Origin: Planctomycetota bacterium
Lineage (GTDB): Bacteria > Planctomycetota > UBA1135 > UBA2386
Reading direction: 5' to 3'
DNA: 11,165 bases
Assembly (NCBI GenBank): GCA_947455805.1
Contig: CANGSN010000063.1
Coordinates: forward strand, 1-11,165
The first letter of the stretch is position 1. Each line of letters opens with the position of its first letter. Under the pieces are notes generated by a model. That model ran no database searches. It was not told the origin of the DNA and saw only the letters and a list, made by a program, of their open reading frames with translations. Positions 1-6,985 of this stretch are shown in pieces. The translations under genes were made by a program, and so were the position numbers.

Positions 1-172
1 AGGTCTCGGCCCCATGCAGTCAGAGAGCTGTGTCGTGCGCCCCAATGGCGCGGCGGGCAGTATTGCCGCGCTCGCGACCCGGTCAAGACGGCGTTAGCCG
101 CTATCGCCGCGAGAAGCTCCTGTGGCATGCTCCGCGTCTCTCGCCGGCCAGCTCGGCCCGAGGAGGATCGCC
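1..172. other. Intergenic leader upstream of the kelch gene
   Basis: I see no convincing gene here. One plus-strand frame is open from base 3 to a TGA at 174-176 that overlaps the kelch start as ATGA. Its third codon positions lack the strong G/C bias of the real genes, so I do not call it, although the tail of an upstream gene cannot be fully excluded. No clear -35/-10 pair stands out. The only confident signal is the ribosome binding site at 161-166. Confidence 0.4.
161..166 (+). promoter_or_regulatory. Strong Shine-Dalgarno for the kelch gene
   Basis: AGGAGG lies six bases before the ATG at 173. It decides the start in favour of 173 over the in-frame ATG at 122, and the protein then begins directly with a signal peptide. 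Confidence 0.8.
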
Positions 173-1714
173 ATGACTCGTCTCACCACGCTCGCGGCCG
201 CGGCCCTGTTCGGCGTCGCTGGTCTCACCGCCCAGGACCTGCAGTTGGACGTCCGCGGCGGCTCGATGCCGGGAACCATCGCCGTCGACACCTATCCGGC
301 GGCCGTGCCGCTCGAACTGATGGTGGTGCTGTTCTCGACGTCTTCGGGGCCGACGCCGTGCCAGCTGTTCGACCCGAACGACCCGCGCTCGCTGTCGGTC
401 GGCCTCGAACTGCTCGACCTCAGCTACGTCAACTTCGCCGACTTCGACGACCACCTGCGCTTCTCGATCCCGCTCGGTTCGGCGCCAGCGCTGCAGGATC
501 GCGCGCTGTTCCTGCAGTCGGTGACGCTGAACTTCGCGCCGACGCTGCTCGGGCGCATCAGCAACGGCAACGTCGTGCGGCTCGGCAACGCCGGCTCGTT
601 CCGCGACCGCTTCGTGTCGTTCCTGAACGACCGCGCCTTCGCCACCGTCCTGCCGCGCGCCGATCGCACGTGGCTGCTCGTCGGCGGCGCCCGCGGTGGC
701 CTGCTGTCGCAGGTGGCGACGGACACGACGGCGATCTACGACCCCATCGCGGACGCCTTCACGCCGGGCCCGACGCTGTCGTCGCCGCGTTCGCTGCACA
801 CCGCGACGCAGCTGCCCAACGGCACCTGGCTGATCGCCGGCGGTGTCAACGGCACCAACGATCCGCAGGCGACCTGCGAGGTCTACGATCCGACGACGGA
901 CACGTGGACGCCGGTCGCGACGATGAACTCGGCGCGCACCGGCCACAGCGCCACGCTGCTGGCGAACGGCAAGGTGCTGGTCGCCGGCGGCATCCAGGCG
1001 ATGCCGGTCACGCCGACGCAGCTGCAGCCGATCCGCGAGATCGTCAACACCACCGAGCTCTACGACCCGGTGGCGAACACCTGGACGCCCGGGCCGCTGC
1101 TGTCGACGCCGCGCGCCGGCCACGTCGCCATCACGCGTCCGGACGGTCGGGTGCTGCTGGCCGGCGGCATCAGCTGGGACTCCAACATCCTCTTCGGCTG
1201 GCTGCCGGCGGTGCGCCGCAGTTGCGATCTCTACAACCCGGTCACCAACACGATCGGCACCGCACCACAGATGGCGACGGCGCGTTCGCTGATCGATCCG
1301 ATCGATCTCGGCAACAACAAGTGGCTCGTCGCCGGCGGCATCAACGGCATCACCATCATCCCGTTCAATCCGGGCAACCCGACCAACACCGCCGAGGTCT
1401 ACGACGCGGTCGCCAACACCTGGACGACGGTCGGTGCTTTGGCCACGGCGCGCGGCAACCACAAGGGCTGGGCGCTCGGCAACGGGCTGTTCCTGCTCGC
1501 CGGCGGCGCCAACGGTTCGATCCTGTCGCCGACGCCGCTGTCGACGACCGAGATCTTCTCGACGGTGACGAACACGTTCTCGGCCGGTCCGGCGATGACC
1601 AGCGCGCGCGCCGGTGCGGCCGCCTACGCGACGCCGCAGGGCCAGATCATGCTGTTCGGCGGCGCCACCAGCGGTGGCCTGATCTCGAACACCACCGAGT
1701 GGTACTACTTCTGA
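173..1714 (+). CDS. Secreted kelch-repeat beta-propeller protein
   Basis: Predicted exported protein of 513 aa. Residues 1-20 form a signal peptide (basic MTR, hydrophobic Ala/Leu core, ending in LTAQ), so the mature protein is periplasmic, outer-surface or secreted. Residues about 22-150 are a non-repetitive N-terminal domain that I do not recognise. From about residue 155 to the C-terminus there are kelch-type units, each with a Gly-Gly pair (171, 223, 272, 331, 388, 444, 496), usually followed by a Y-D-P and a W-T motif (for example ELYDPVANTWTPG). Seven Gly-Gly pairs spaced 49-59 residues apart imply a seven-bladed propeller. Known kelch propellers mediate binding, and some belong to galactose-oxidase-like enzymes; I see no catalytic signature, so the ligand is unknown. 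The stop overlaps the start region of the next gene. Confidence is high for the fold and low for the role. Confidence 0.85.
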   Translation: MTRLTTLAAAALFGVAGLTAQDLQLDVRGGSMPGTIAVDTYPAAVPLELMVVLFSTSSGPTPCQLFDPNDPRSLSVGLELLDLSYVNFADFDDHLRFSIPLGSAPALQDRALFLQSVTLNFAPTLLGRISNGNVVRLGNAGSFRDRFVSFLNDRAFATVLPRADRTWLLVGGARGGLLSQVATDTTAIYDPIADAFTPGPTLSSPRSLHTATQLPNGTWLIAGGVNGTNDPQATCEVYDPTTDTWTPVATMNSARTGHSATLLANGKVLVAGGIQAMPVTPTQLQPIREIVNTTELYDPVANTWTPGPLLSTPRAGHVAITRPDGRVLLAGGISWDSNILFGWLPAVRRSCDLYNPVTNTIGTAPQMATARSLIDPIDLGNNKWLVAGGINGITIIPFNPGNPTNTAEVYDAVANTWTTVGALATARGNHKGWALGNGLFLLAGGANGSILSPTPLSTTEIFSTVTNTFSAGPAMTSARAGAAAYATPQGQIMLFGGATSGGLISNTTEWYYF

Positions 1715-2457
1715 ACCACCACGACGGCCTGCTGACCCGCCTCGGCGCCAATGTGCGCCAGCGCCGCAAGGAACGCGGCTGGAGCCGCCGTGACCTCGCC
1801 GCGCACACCGGCATCAGCGAACGCTTCCTCGCCGACGTCGAGGGCGGCGTCGCCAACCCGTCGCTGCTGCGCTTGCAGACGCTGGCGCAGGCGTTCGGCG
1901 TCGAGCTGGTGGCGCTGCTCGCCGACATCGCGCAGCCGCACACCAGCCGCCACGTGGCGCTGCTCGGCCTGCGCGGCGCCGGCAAGAGCACGGTCGGGCC
2001 GCTGCTGTCGCAGCGCCTCGCGGTGCCGTTCCACGAACTCGACACCTGCATCGAGCGCGCGTCGGGCCTGCGCATCGGCGAGATCTTCCAGCTGCATGGC
2101 GAGGCCTACTACCGCGCGACGGAACGTGCCGAACTGCTGCGCCTGCTCGCCGGCGAGCCGTGCGTGATCGCCGTCGGCGGCGGCGTCGTCACCGACGCGC
2201 AGAGCTTCCAGGCGCTGCGCACGCGCACCCGCACCGTCTGGCTGCGCGCCGTGCCCGAGGACCACTGGCAGCGCGTGCTGGCGCAGGGCGACACCCGTCC
2301 GATGGCCGACAACGAGCAGGCGTTCGCCGACCTGCGCCGCATCCTCGCCGACCGCGAGCCGCTCTACCGCCAAGCCGAGATCGTCGTCGACACCTCGTCG
2401 CAGCCGGTCGCCGGCGTCGTCGACGCGATCGTCGCGGCGCTGCAGCCGGCTGGGTGA
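1699..2457 (+). CDS. XRE helix-turn-helix / shikimate-kinase-like fusion regulator (BzdR/BoxR-type)
   Basis: Two-domain protein of about 252 aa. Residues about 15-70 are an XRE/Cro-type DNA-binding domain (LGANVRQRRKERGW, then LAAHTGISERFLADVEGG). Residues about 85-250 are a shikimate-kinase fold with Walker A GLRGAGKST (90-98), Asp115 in ELDTCIE, an Arg in GEAYYR, the GGG loop (160-162), lid Arg200 in TRP and Arg219 in DREPLY. This is the layout of BzdR and BoxR, regulators of benzoate catabolism that sense benzoyl-CoA through the kinase-like domain. Here the residues that bind shikimate in true kinases are all kept, and only the first Asp of the D-x-D pair is Glu, so a kinase activity or another ligand is possible. 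No benzoate genes are in view. The start is uncertain: there is no in-frame ATG. GTG 1699 overlaps the kelch gene by 16 bases and leaves the HTH whole, CTG 1711 overlaps the kelch stop, and GTG 1753 would cut into the HTH. Confidence 0.8.
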   Translation: MVLLLNHHDGLLTRLGANVRQRRKERGWSRRDLAAHTGISERFLADVEGGVANPSLLRLQTLAQAFGVELVALLADIAQPHTSRHVALLGLRGAGKSTVGPLLSQRLAVPFHELDTCIERASGLRIGEIFQLHGEAYYRATERAELLRLLAGEPCVIAVGGGVVTDAQSFQALRTRTRTVWLRAVPEDHWQRVLAQGDTRPMADNEQAFADLRRILADREPLYRQAEIVVDTSSQPVAGVVDAIVAALQPAG

Positions 2458-2484
2458 GCGTTCCTGGTTCGTCGGCCCACGCGC

Positions 2485-2871
2485 TCAGAGATCGTTCGGC
2501 AGCTCGTCCGGCACCTTGCCGCCGCGCACCAGCACCAGGATCGCGCCGTAGGGCACGACCAGGAACTGCTCGTCCTCGAACGTGATCTCGATCGCCGCCT
2601 TGCGGAAGAACAGCGCGGTGTCGCCGAGCTCGACCTGCATGGGCAGGAAGCGCGCGGCCTTGTAGCCGTCCTTCCACGGCTCCTGCTCCTCGGCCGGCGG
2701 CGGCAGCGGCGTGCCCGGGCCGAGGGCGACGACGGTGCCGCCGCGCACGTCCTCCTTCTCGACCACCGTCGCCGGCAGGTAGAGCCCGACCTTGGTCATG
2801 CTCTCGGCCTTCTCCGGCTTCACCAGGACGCGGTCGCCGACGACCAACAGTTGCTTGTTGCCGCGCTTCAT
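2485..2871 (-). CDS. GroES-like co-chaperonin, extended form
   Basis: Protein of 128 aa with a Cpn10 fold. GDRVLVKP (12-19) opens the barrel. A flexible segment ends in GLYLP (29-33), at the position of the mobile loop that contacts GroEL. GGTVVALGPGT (44-54), ELGDTALFF (81-89) and VPYGAILVLV (107-115) are the later conserved strands. GroES is usually about 95 aa; the extra length lies in a Pro/Glu-rich stretch with PWKDGY (about 55-80) and a C-terminal tail. It probably caps a chaperonin, perhaps a dedicated paralogue, since no groEL is adjacent. The ATG at 2871 is chosen because the protein then starts at the usual GroES N-terminus; an upstream in-frame ATG at 2982 would add 37 residues overlapping the photolyase gene. 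No clear ribosome binding site is seen. It diverges from the photolyase gene across 73 bp and converges on the regulator gene. Confidence 0.83.
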   Translation of the reverse strand: MKRGNKQLLVVGDRVLVKPEKAESMTKVGLYLPATVVEKEDVRGGTVVALGPGTPLPPPAEEQEPWKDGYKAARFLPMQVELGDTALFFRKAAIEITFEDEQFLVVPYGAILVLVRGGKVPDELPNDL

Positions 2872-2930
2872 GAGCGCCGGGCACCATACGAGGCCCGCGA
2901 CCGCGGCGCATCCGCGCAGGCGAAGGCGGC

Positions 2931-2936
2931 GAAGGG
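2931..2936 (+). promoter_or_regulatory. Probable ribosome binding site of the photolyase gene
   Basis: GAAGGG lies eight bases before ATG 2945 and supports that start over the in-frame ATG at 2792, which would overlap the GroES-like gene on the other strand. Confidence 0.5.
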
Positions 2937-2944
2937 CCCCGACC

Positions 2945-4441
2945 ATGGCAGCCGTTCCCGAAGTCCGCATCCACACCGCCAACGACCGACCGGTGCGCGC
3001 GGACGGCTCGTTCGTCCTCTACTGGATGATCGCCCAGCGCCGCGCCAAGGCGAACTTCGCGCTGCAGCGCGCAGCCACCCTCGCGCGCGAACTCGGCCGA
3101 CCGCTGCTGGTGCTCGAAGGCCTGCGCTGCGGCTACCGCTGGGCCAGCGACCGGCACCACGCGTTCGTGCTGCAGGGCATGGCCGACAACGCCGCCGACT
3201 TCACCGCCGCCGGCGTCAGCTACCTGCCGTACGTCGAGCCGACTCCGGGTGCGGGCAAGGGCCTGCTGCAGGCGCTCGGCGAACGCGCCTGCGCCGTCGT
3301 CACCGACGACTACCCGTGCTTCTTCCTGCCGCGCATGGTCGCGGCGGCGGCGCGCACGCTGCCGGTCCGCCTCGAGGCCGTCGACGGCAACGGCCTGCTG
3401 CCGCTGCGCGTCGGCGACAAGGTGTTCGGCCGCGCGTTCGACTTCCGCCGCTTCCTGCAGAAGGCGCTGCCAGCACACCTCGGCGACTTCCCGCTCGGCG
3501 ATCCGCTGCGCGGCTACGACCAGGGCCCGGTCGAACTGCCGCGCGCGCTGCTGAAGCAGTGGCACGGGGCGTCGCCGGCCCAACTCGCCGCCGACCCCAA
3601 GGCGCTGGCCGCGCTGCCGATCGACCACACGGTGCCGGTCGCTCCCTTGCGCGGCGGTGCCGCCGCCGCCGGCGCCACGTTGCGGCAGTTCCTGACCACG
3701 CGTCTGCCGCGCTACGGCGAAGAACGCAGCGAACCCGACGCCGACTGCGCCAGCGGCCTGTCGCCGTATTTGCACTACGGCCACGTCGGCGTGCACCAGG
3801 TGTTCGCCGGCCTCGCCAAGCAGGAAGGCTGGACGCGCGAACGCATCAAGGCGACGCAGGGTGGCCAGCGCGGCTGGCTCGGCATGAGCGAGACGGCGGA
3901 GTCGTTCGTCGACGAACTGCTGACCTGGCGCGAGCTCGGCTTCAACTACACGTGGCAGCGCAGCGACTACGAGGACTTCGAATCGTTGCCCGACTGGGCG
4001 AAGAAGACGCTGGAGAAGCACGCAGCCGATCCGCGCGAGCACCTCTACACGCTCGAGCAGTTCGCCGCGTCGAAGACGCACGACCCGGTGTGGAACGCGG
4101 CGCAGACGCAGCTGCGCGAGACCGGCGTCATGCAGAACTACCTGCGCATGCTGTGGGGCAAGAAGGTGCTCGAGTGGACGCCGAAGCCGGCGGACGCGAT
4201 GGCGATCCTGATCGAGCTCAACAATCGCTACGCGCTCGATGGCCGCGACCCGAACTCCTACACCGGCATCTCGTGGGTGCTCGGCCGCTACGACCGGCCG
4301 TGGGCGCCGGAGCGGGAGGTGTACGGCGTGATCCGCTACATGAGCTCGGGCAACACGGTGAAGAAGCTGCGCATGAAGCAATACCTGGCGCGCTGGTCGG
4401 GTGCGGCGGGTGGCCAGCCGAGCCTGTTCGGTCCCGGCTGA
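2945..4441 (+). CDS. phr: Class II CPD photolyase (deoxyribodipyrimidine photo-lyase)
   Basis: Flavoprotein of 498 aa that splits UV-induced cyclobutane pyrimidine dimers in DNA using light (EC 4.1.99.3). Class II features include VLYWMIAQRRAKANFAL near the N-terminus (24-40), GLSPYLHYGHV (271-281), the long block ESFVDELLTWRELGFNYTW (319-337), KTHDPVWNAAQ (377-387), LRMLWGKKVLEW (400-411) and LDGRDPNSYTGISWVLGRYDRPW near the C-terminus. Trp383, Trp404 and Trp411 have the 21- and 7-residue spacing of the class II electron-transfer tryptophans (W360, W381 and W388 in the Methanosarcina mazei enzyme). The length is normal, and no frameshift or missing block is seen. The next gene starts 78 bp downstream on the same strand, so some read-through into the defence pair is possible. 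Confidence 0.93.
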   Translation: MAAVPEVRIHTANDRPVRADGSFVLYWMIAQRRAKANFALQRAATLARELGRPLLVLEGLRCGYRWASDRHHAFVLQGMADNAADFTAAGVSYLPYVEPTPGAGKGLLQALGERACAVVTDDYPCFFLPRMVAAAARTLPVRLEAVDGNGLLPLRVGDKVFGRAFDFRRFLQKALPAHLGDFPLGDPLRGYDQGPVELPRALLKQWHGASPAQLAADPKALAALPIDHTVPVAPLRGGAAAAGATLRQFLTTRLPRYGEERSEPDADCASGLSPYLHYGHVGVHQVFAGLAKQEGWTRERIKATQGGQRGWLGMSETAESFVDELLTWRELGFNYTWQRSDYEDFESLPDWAKKTLEKHAADPREHLYTLEQFAASKTHDPVWNAAQTQLRETGVMQNYLRMLWGKKVLEWTPKPADAMAILIELNNRYALDGRDPNSYTGISWVLGRYDRPWAPEREVYGVIRYMSSGNTVKKLRMKQYLARWSGAAGGQPSLFGPG

Positions 4442-4466
4442 CGCCCCCGCGATCGCCGACCGTAGC

Positions 4467-4483
4467 GCGTCGCCGTGCGGCGC
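4467..4483 (+). terminator. Hairpin after the photolyase gene (weak)
   Basis: GCGTCGC and GCGGCGC can form a 7-bp stem with one G-U pair around a 3-base loop, 25 bases after the photolyase stop. There is no T-tract, so it would be a weak or non-classical terminator. It may only reflect high GC. Confidence 0.25.
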
Positions 4484-4519
4484 AAGACCGGCCCGCCGCC
4501 TCCGGCTACCGTTCTGCGC

Positions 4520-5941
4520 ATGTATGTGACGCGCATCACGTGCGAGAACCTGCGCACGATCTCCGAGGTGTCGGTCGACTTGTGCGTGCCCACGCCAGGT
4601 TCGGCGCAGCCGGACGATGGCGGCCCGCTGCCGAACGTCACGCTGCTGCTCGGCGTCAACGGCTCCGGCAAGACGACGATCCTGCGCGCGATCGCGTTGG
4701 CGGCGCTGGCGCCGCTGATGCCGTCCTCCGGCTACGCGCCGCGCGCGATGGTGCGTCGCACCACGAAGGGGCTGGCGAACAAGGGGGTCGGCCGGGCCGT
4801 GGCGCGCTTGCGGTTCACGCCGCAGGATGGGCGGGCCGACGAGATCGACAGCGAGTTCCGTCTGCTGGCGAGCAAGGACGACGACCACGAACGCTTCGAT
4901 CTCAGCGCCGGCGAGCCGGAGTGGGCCAAGCTGTTGTGGAAGGAACGCAGCCCCGCGTGCTTCCTGGTCGGCTACGGCGCCAGCCGCCGCGTCGACGCCG
5001 CCGGCTCGTTCGCGCTGCAGATGCAGGAGAAGCAGCGGAGCCCGCGGTTCCTGCGCGTCGCCGGTCTGTTCGAGGATTCGGTCGTGCTGCGGCCCTTGTC
5101 GTCGTGGTTGCCCCAGTGGGACAACCCCGGTCGCCGCAAGCAGCTCGTCACGCTCTTCAACGAAGTGCTCGACGACGTGCAGATCGTCGACGAGCCGAAG
5201 GACGGTCAATACCTGTTCCGCATGGACGGCACCGAGTTTCCGTTCGATGCGCTGTCCGATGGCTATCGGGCCTTGATCGGCTGGATCGCCGACCTGCTCT
5301 ACCACATCTCGCGCAGCGTCCCGAGCGGGGCCATGCTGTTCCAGACCGAGGGCATCGTGTTGATCGACGAGATCGATCTGCACCTGCACCCGACGTGGCA
5401 GAAGACCGTGATCCCGCGGCTCGCACGGGCGATGCCGAACTTGCAGTTCGTGCTGACCAGCCACAGTCCGCTGGTGGTGGGTTCGCTGCACCGGGAGAAC
5501 GTGCGCATCGTGCGACGTAGTGAGCGAGGCACCGTCGTCGAGGCCGCTCCGCTCGAGGTCTTCGGGCTCAGCGCCGACCAGATCCTGACCAGCGAGTACT
5601 TCGGATTGAAGTCGACGCGTCAGGAAGGGTTCGCGGCTGCGGTCGCCGAGGTGGCGAAGCAGGCGCGCAGCGGCGATCCGGGCAAGGCCCAGCAGTTCCT
5701 GCGCATGCTGGTCCTCGGAGGTGCCGCGGAGCTCGACCCGATGCCGTCGAGCGGCGGTGTGAAGGAAGCTCCGCCCTCGACCTGGAAGAAGCGGCTGTCT
5801 GGGCAGCCACGGACCAAGCCGAACAGCGGAACAGAGGCCGGCGGCGATCGGACGACGAGCCCGAAGTCGACGAAGAAGCGCAGCGCTCCGGCGCCGAAGG
5901 GCCGCACGAAGCGCTCCAGCACGCGGAGGCCGAAGCGATGA
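4520..5941 (+). CDS. AAA/ABC-type ATPase of a Septu-like (PtuA-like) defence pair
   Basis: ATPase of 473 aa, probably the sensor/regulator half of an antiphage system. It opens with the RecF/SMC-like pattern VTRITCENLRTISEVSVD, then Walker A GVNGSGKTT (45-53), an ABC-like signature LSDGYRAL (245-252), Walker B IVLIDEID (279-286) followed by LHLHP, and the switch His in TSHSP (313-317). Residues 340-410 resemble the helical C-terminal part of ATPases paired with TIGR02646-type HNH nucleases. There is no TOPRIM nuclease domain, which argues against OLD or GajA. Residues about 425-473 are a Lys/Arg/Ser/Pro-rich, probably disordered basic tail. ATG 4520 is chosen because it begins right at the first strand; GTG 4475 would add 15 unconserved residues. 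No good ribosome binding site is seen for either. The stop overlaps the HNH start (ATGA). Leu TTG codons are more frequent than in the neighbours (about nine by eye). Confidence 0.85.
   Translation: MYVTRITCENLRTISEVSVDLCVPTPGSAQPDDGGPLPNVTLLLGVNGSGKTTILRAIALAALAPLMPSSGYAPRAMVRRTTKGLANKGVGRAVARLRFTPQDGRADEIDSEFRLLASKDDDHERFDLSAGEPEWAKLLWKERSPACFLVGYGASRRVDAAGSFALQMQEKQRSPRFLRVAGLFEDSVVLRPLSSWLPQWDNPGRRKQLVTLFNEVLDDVQIVDEPKDGQYLFRMDGTEFPFDALSDGYRALIGWIADLLYHISRSVPSGAMLFQTEGIVLIDEIDLHLHPTWQKTVIPRLARAMPNLQFVLTSHSPLVVGSLHRENVRIVRRSERGTVVEAAPLEVFGLSADQILTSEYFGLKSTRQEGFAAAVAEVAKQARSGDPGKAQQFLRMLVLGGAAELDPMPSSGGVKEAPPSTWKKRLSGQPRTKPNSGTEAGGDRTTSPKSTKKRSAPAPKGRTKRSSTRRPKR
5925..5929 (+). promoter_or_regulatory. 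Ribosome binding site of the HNH gene inside the ATPase gene
   Basis: GGAGG lies eight bases before ATG 5938, within the last codons of the ATPase gene. It fixes the HNH start and supports coupled translation of the pair. Confidence 0.75.
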
Positions 5942-6858
5942 TCCGCATCGCGATCGCCGAGCGGGACCTGCGAGCGCGCATCGCCGCGGCCGAGCCGACC
6001 TGGGAGAGCCGCGCCAAGGAGCGTGCGGCGAATGCGGTGGCCAAACGACGCGTCGACGACGGCGACGGCATCTGGAGCGACATCAAGCACGTGTTCATGG
6101 AGCTGCAGGGCTGGAAGTGCATGTACTGCGAGAAGCCGATGCCGCGACCCGATCCGAACGGCGGCGCCAGTGGCAAGGTCGAGTACGACGTCGAGCACTT
6201 CCGGCCGAAGAACCGCGTGCAGCCGTGGCCCACAGAGCGCGTGGCGAAGTCCCGGAGCATCGACTACGCGTCGAAGCTGAAGCATGGTGCGGCCAGCGGC
6301 TACGTGCACCTCGCGTTCGACCCGTGGAACTACGGGGTGTCGTGCAAGGTCTGCAACAGCGAGCTGAAGGGGGACCGCTTCCCGATCCTCGGCAAGGCCG
6401 CCCCGCGGTCGAAGCGGCGACGCGAGCTGGATGCCAAGGAACGGCCGTGCCTCGTGCTGCCGATCGGCGACGAAGGCCACGATCCGGAGGGCTTGCTCGA
6501 GTGGCACGGTCCGACCGTGCGGCCGCGGGCGGACCTCGGCGACGACGATCGGGTGCGGGCGATGGCGCTCATCGACTTCTTCGAACTCGACACGCGGCAG
6601 GACCTGCTGCTCGGTCGCTGCGTGGCGATCGTGCTGCTGCACGATTGGCTCGAAGACGCGCGGCTGGATTCGCAGCTGCGCGTCGAGGCGGAAGCGTGCA
6701 TCGAGCAGTTGCTCGCCGACCAGGCGACCTTCGCCGGGTGTCTGCGGGGTTATCGGGACCTGTATCGCCGCGATCGGGAGGAGGCGCTGCAGTGGCGCCA
6801 GCGCGCTCGTCGGTACGCCGCCAGCAAGGAACCCGAGTTGCTCGCGATGATGCCGTGA
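5938..6858 (+). CDS. HNH endonuclease of a Septu-like (PtuB-like) defence pair
   Basis: Protein of 306 aa, the likely nuclease effector. The HNH core holds a zinc-knuckle pair CMYC (Cys61, Cys64), the catalytic-type DVEHFRPK (His87), WNY (130-132), and a second knuckle SCKVCN (Cys136, Cys139, Asn140) followed by LKGDRFP (143-149). This Cys-x2-Cys / EHFRPK / Cys-x2-CN-x3-KGDrFP order is that of the TIGR02646/PtuB-type HNH family, found with PtuA ATPases in Septu and in some retron systems such as Ec78. Residues 150-306 are helical and charged, with no second domain that I recognise. All zinc and HNH positions appear intact, so it should be active. It overlaps the ATPase gene by four bases with its own ribosome binding site, so both proteins are probably made together. 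The target (phage DNA, tRNA or other nucleic acid) cannot be read from the sequence. Confidence 0.87.
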   Translation: MIRIAIAERDLRARIAAAEPTWESRAKERAANAVAKRRVDDGDGIWSDIKHVFMELQGWKCMYCEKPMPRPDPNGGASGKVEYDVEHFRPKNRVQPWPTERVAKSRSIDYASKLKHGAASGYVHLAFDPWNYGVSCKVCNSELKGDRFPILGKAAPRSKRRRELDAKERPCLVLPIGDEGHDPEGLLEWHGPTVRPRADLGDDDRVRAMALIDFFELDTRQDLLLGRCVAIVLLHDWLEDARLDSQLRVEAEACIEQLLADQATFAGCLRGYRDLYRRDREEALQWRQRARRYAASKEPELLAMMP

Positions 6859-6869
6859 GCGCTTCGCTC
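6857..6869 (+). terminator. Small hairpin at the HNH stop codon
   Basis: GAGCG and CGCTC form a perfect 5-bp stem around CTT, starting within the HNH stop codon. No T-tract follows. It may mark the transcript end of the defence pair, but the stem is short. Confidence 0.25.
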
Positions 6870-6985
6870 GGGGCCGTCACCGCGACGAAAGTCTGGATCG
6901 GCTGCTCGCCAGAGGTGGTTTGGATCGGGGAACACTCCCACACGCGGTCCTGGTCGGTCGGGCGAGCGAGCGGCAGAGTTGCGGC
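6859..6985. other. Gap between the HNH gene and the small frameshifted gene
   Basis: I see no coding frame. It holds two copies of TGGATCGG (6894-6901 and 6921-6928), 27 bases apart, in a stretch less GC-biased than the surroundings. This could hold a promoter or operator for the following small gene, but no -35/-10 pair is convincing. No retron-like msr/msd fold was evident by eye. Confidence 0.3.

Noticed and set aside
2455..2487. Inverted repeat TGAGCG (2455-2460) / CGCTCA (2482-2487) between the regulator and GroES-like genes
   Set aside because: It has only a 6-bp stem with a 21-base loop, and it includes both TGA stop codons, which alone gives part of the symmetry. Not strong enough to call a terminator.
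4442..4519. Search for a copy of the tRNA-Arg 3' end as an attachment site on the far side of the defence genes
   Set aside because: Only a few bases such as ACGCCC matched; no convincing direct repeat was found here.
2189..5491. A very long open frame on the minus strand (about 1100 codons)
   Set aside because: It lies antisense across the regulator, photolyase and ATPase genes, is rich in Arg/Ala with no motif, and exists only because GC-rich codons of the real genes lack stops on the opposite strand.
6894..6928. Two copies of TGGATCGG as a possible operator
   Set aside because: Two 8-base copies in a short region can arise by chance and there is no matching promoter; kept only as a remark in the intergenic entry.
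6859..6985. Possible retron non-coding RNA next to the HNH gene
   Set aside because: No reverse transcriptase gene is present and no long stem flanked by inverted repeats was seen.
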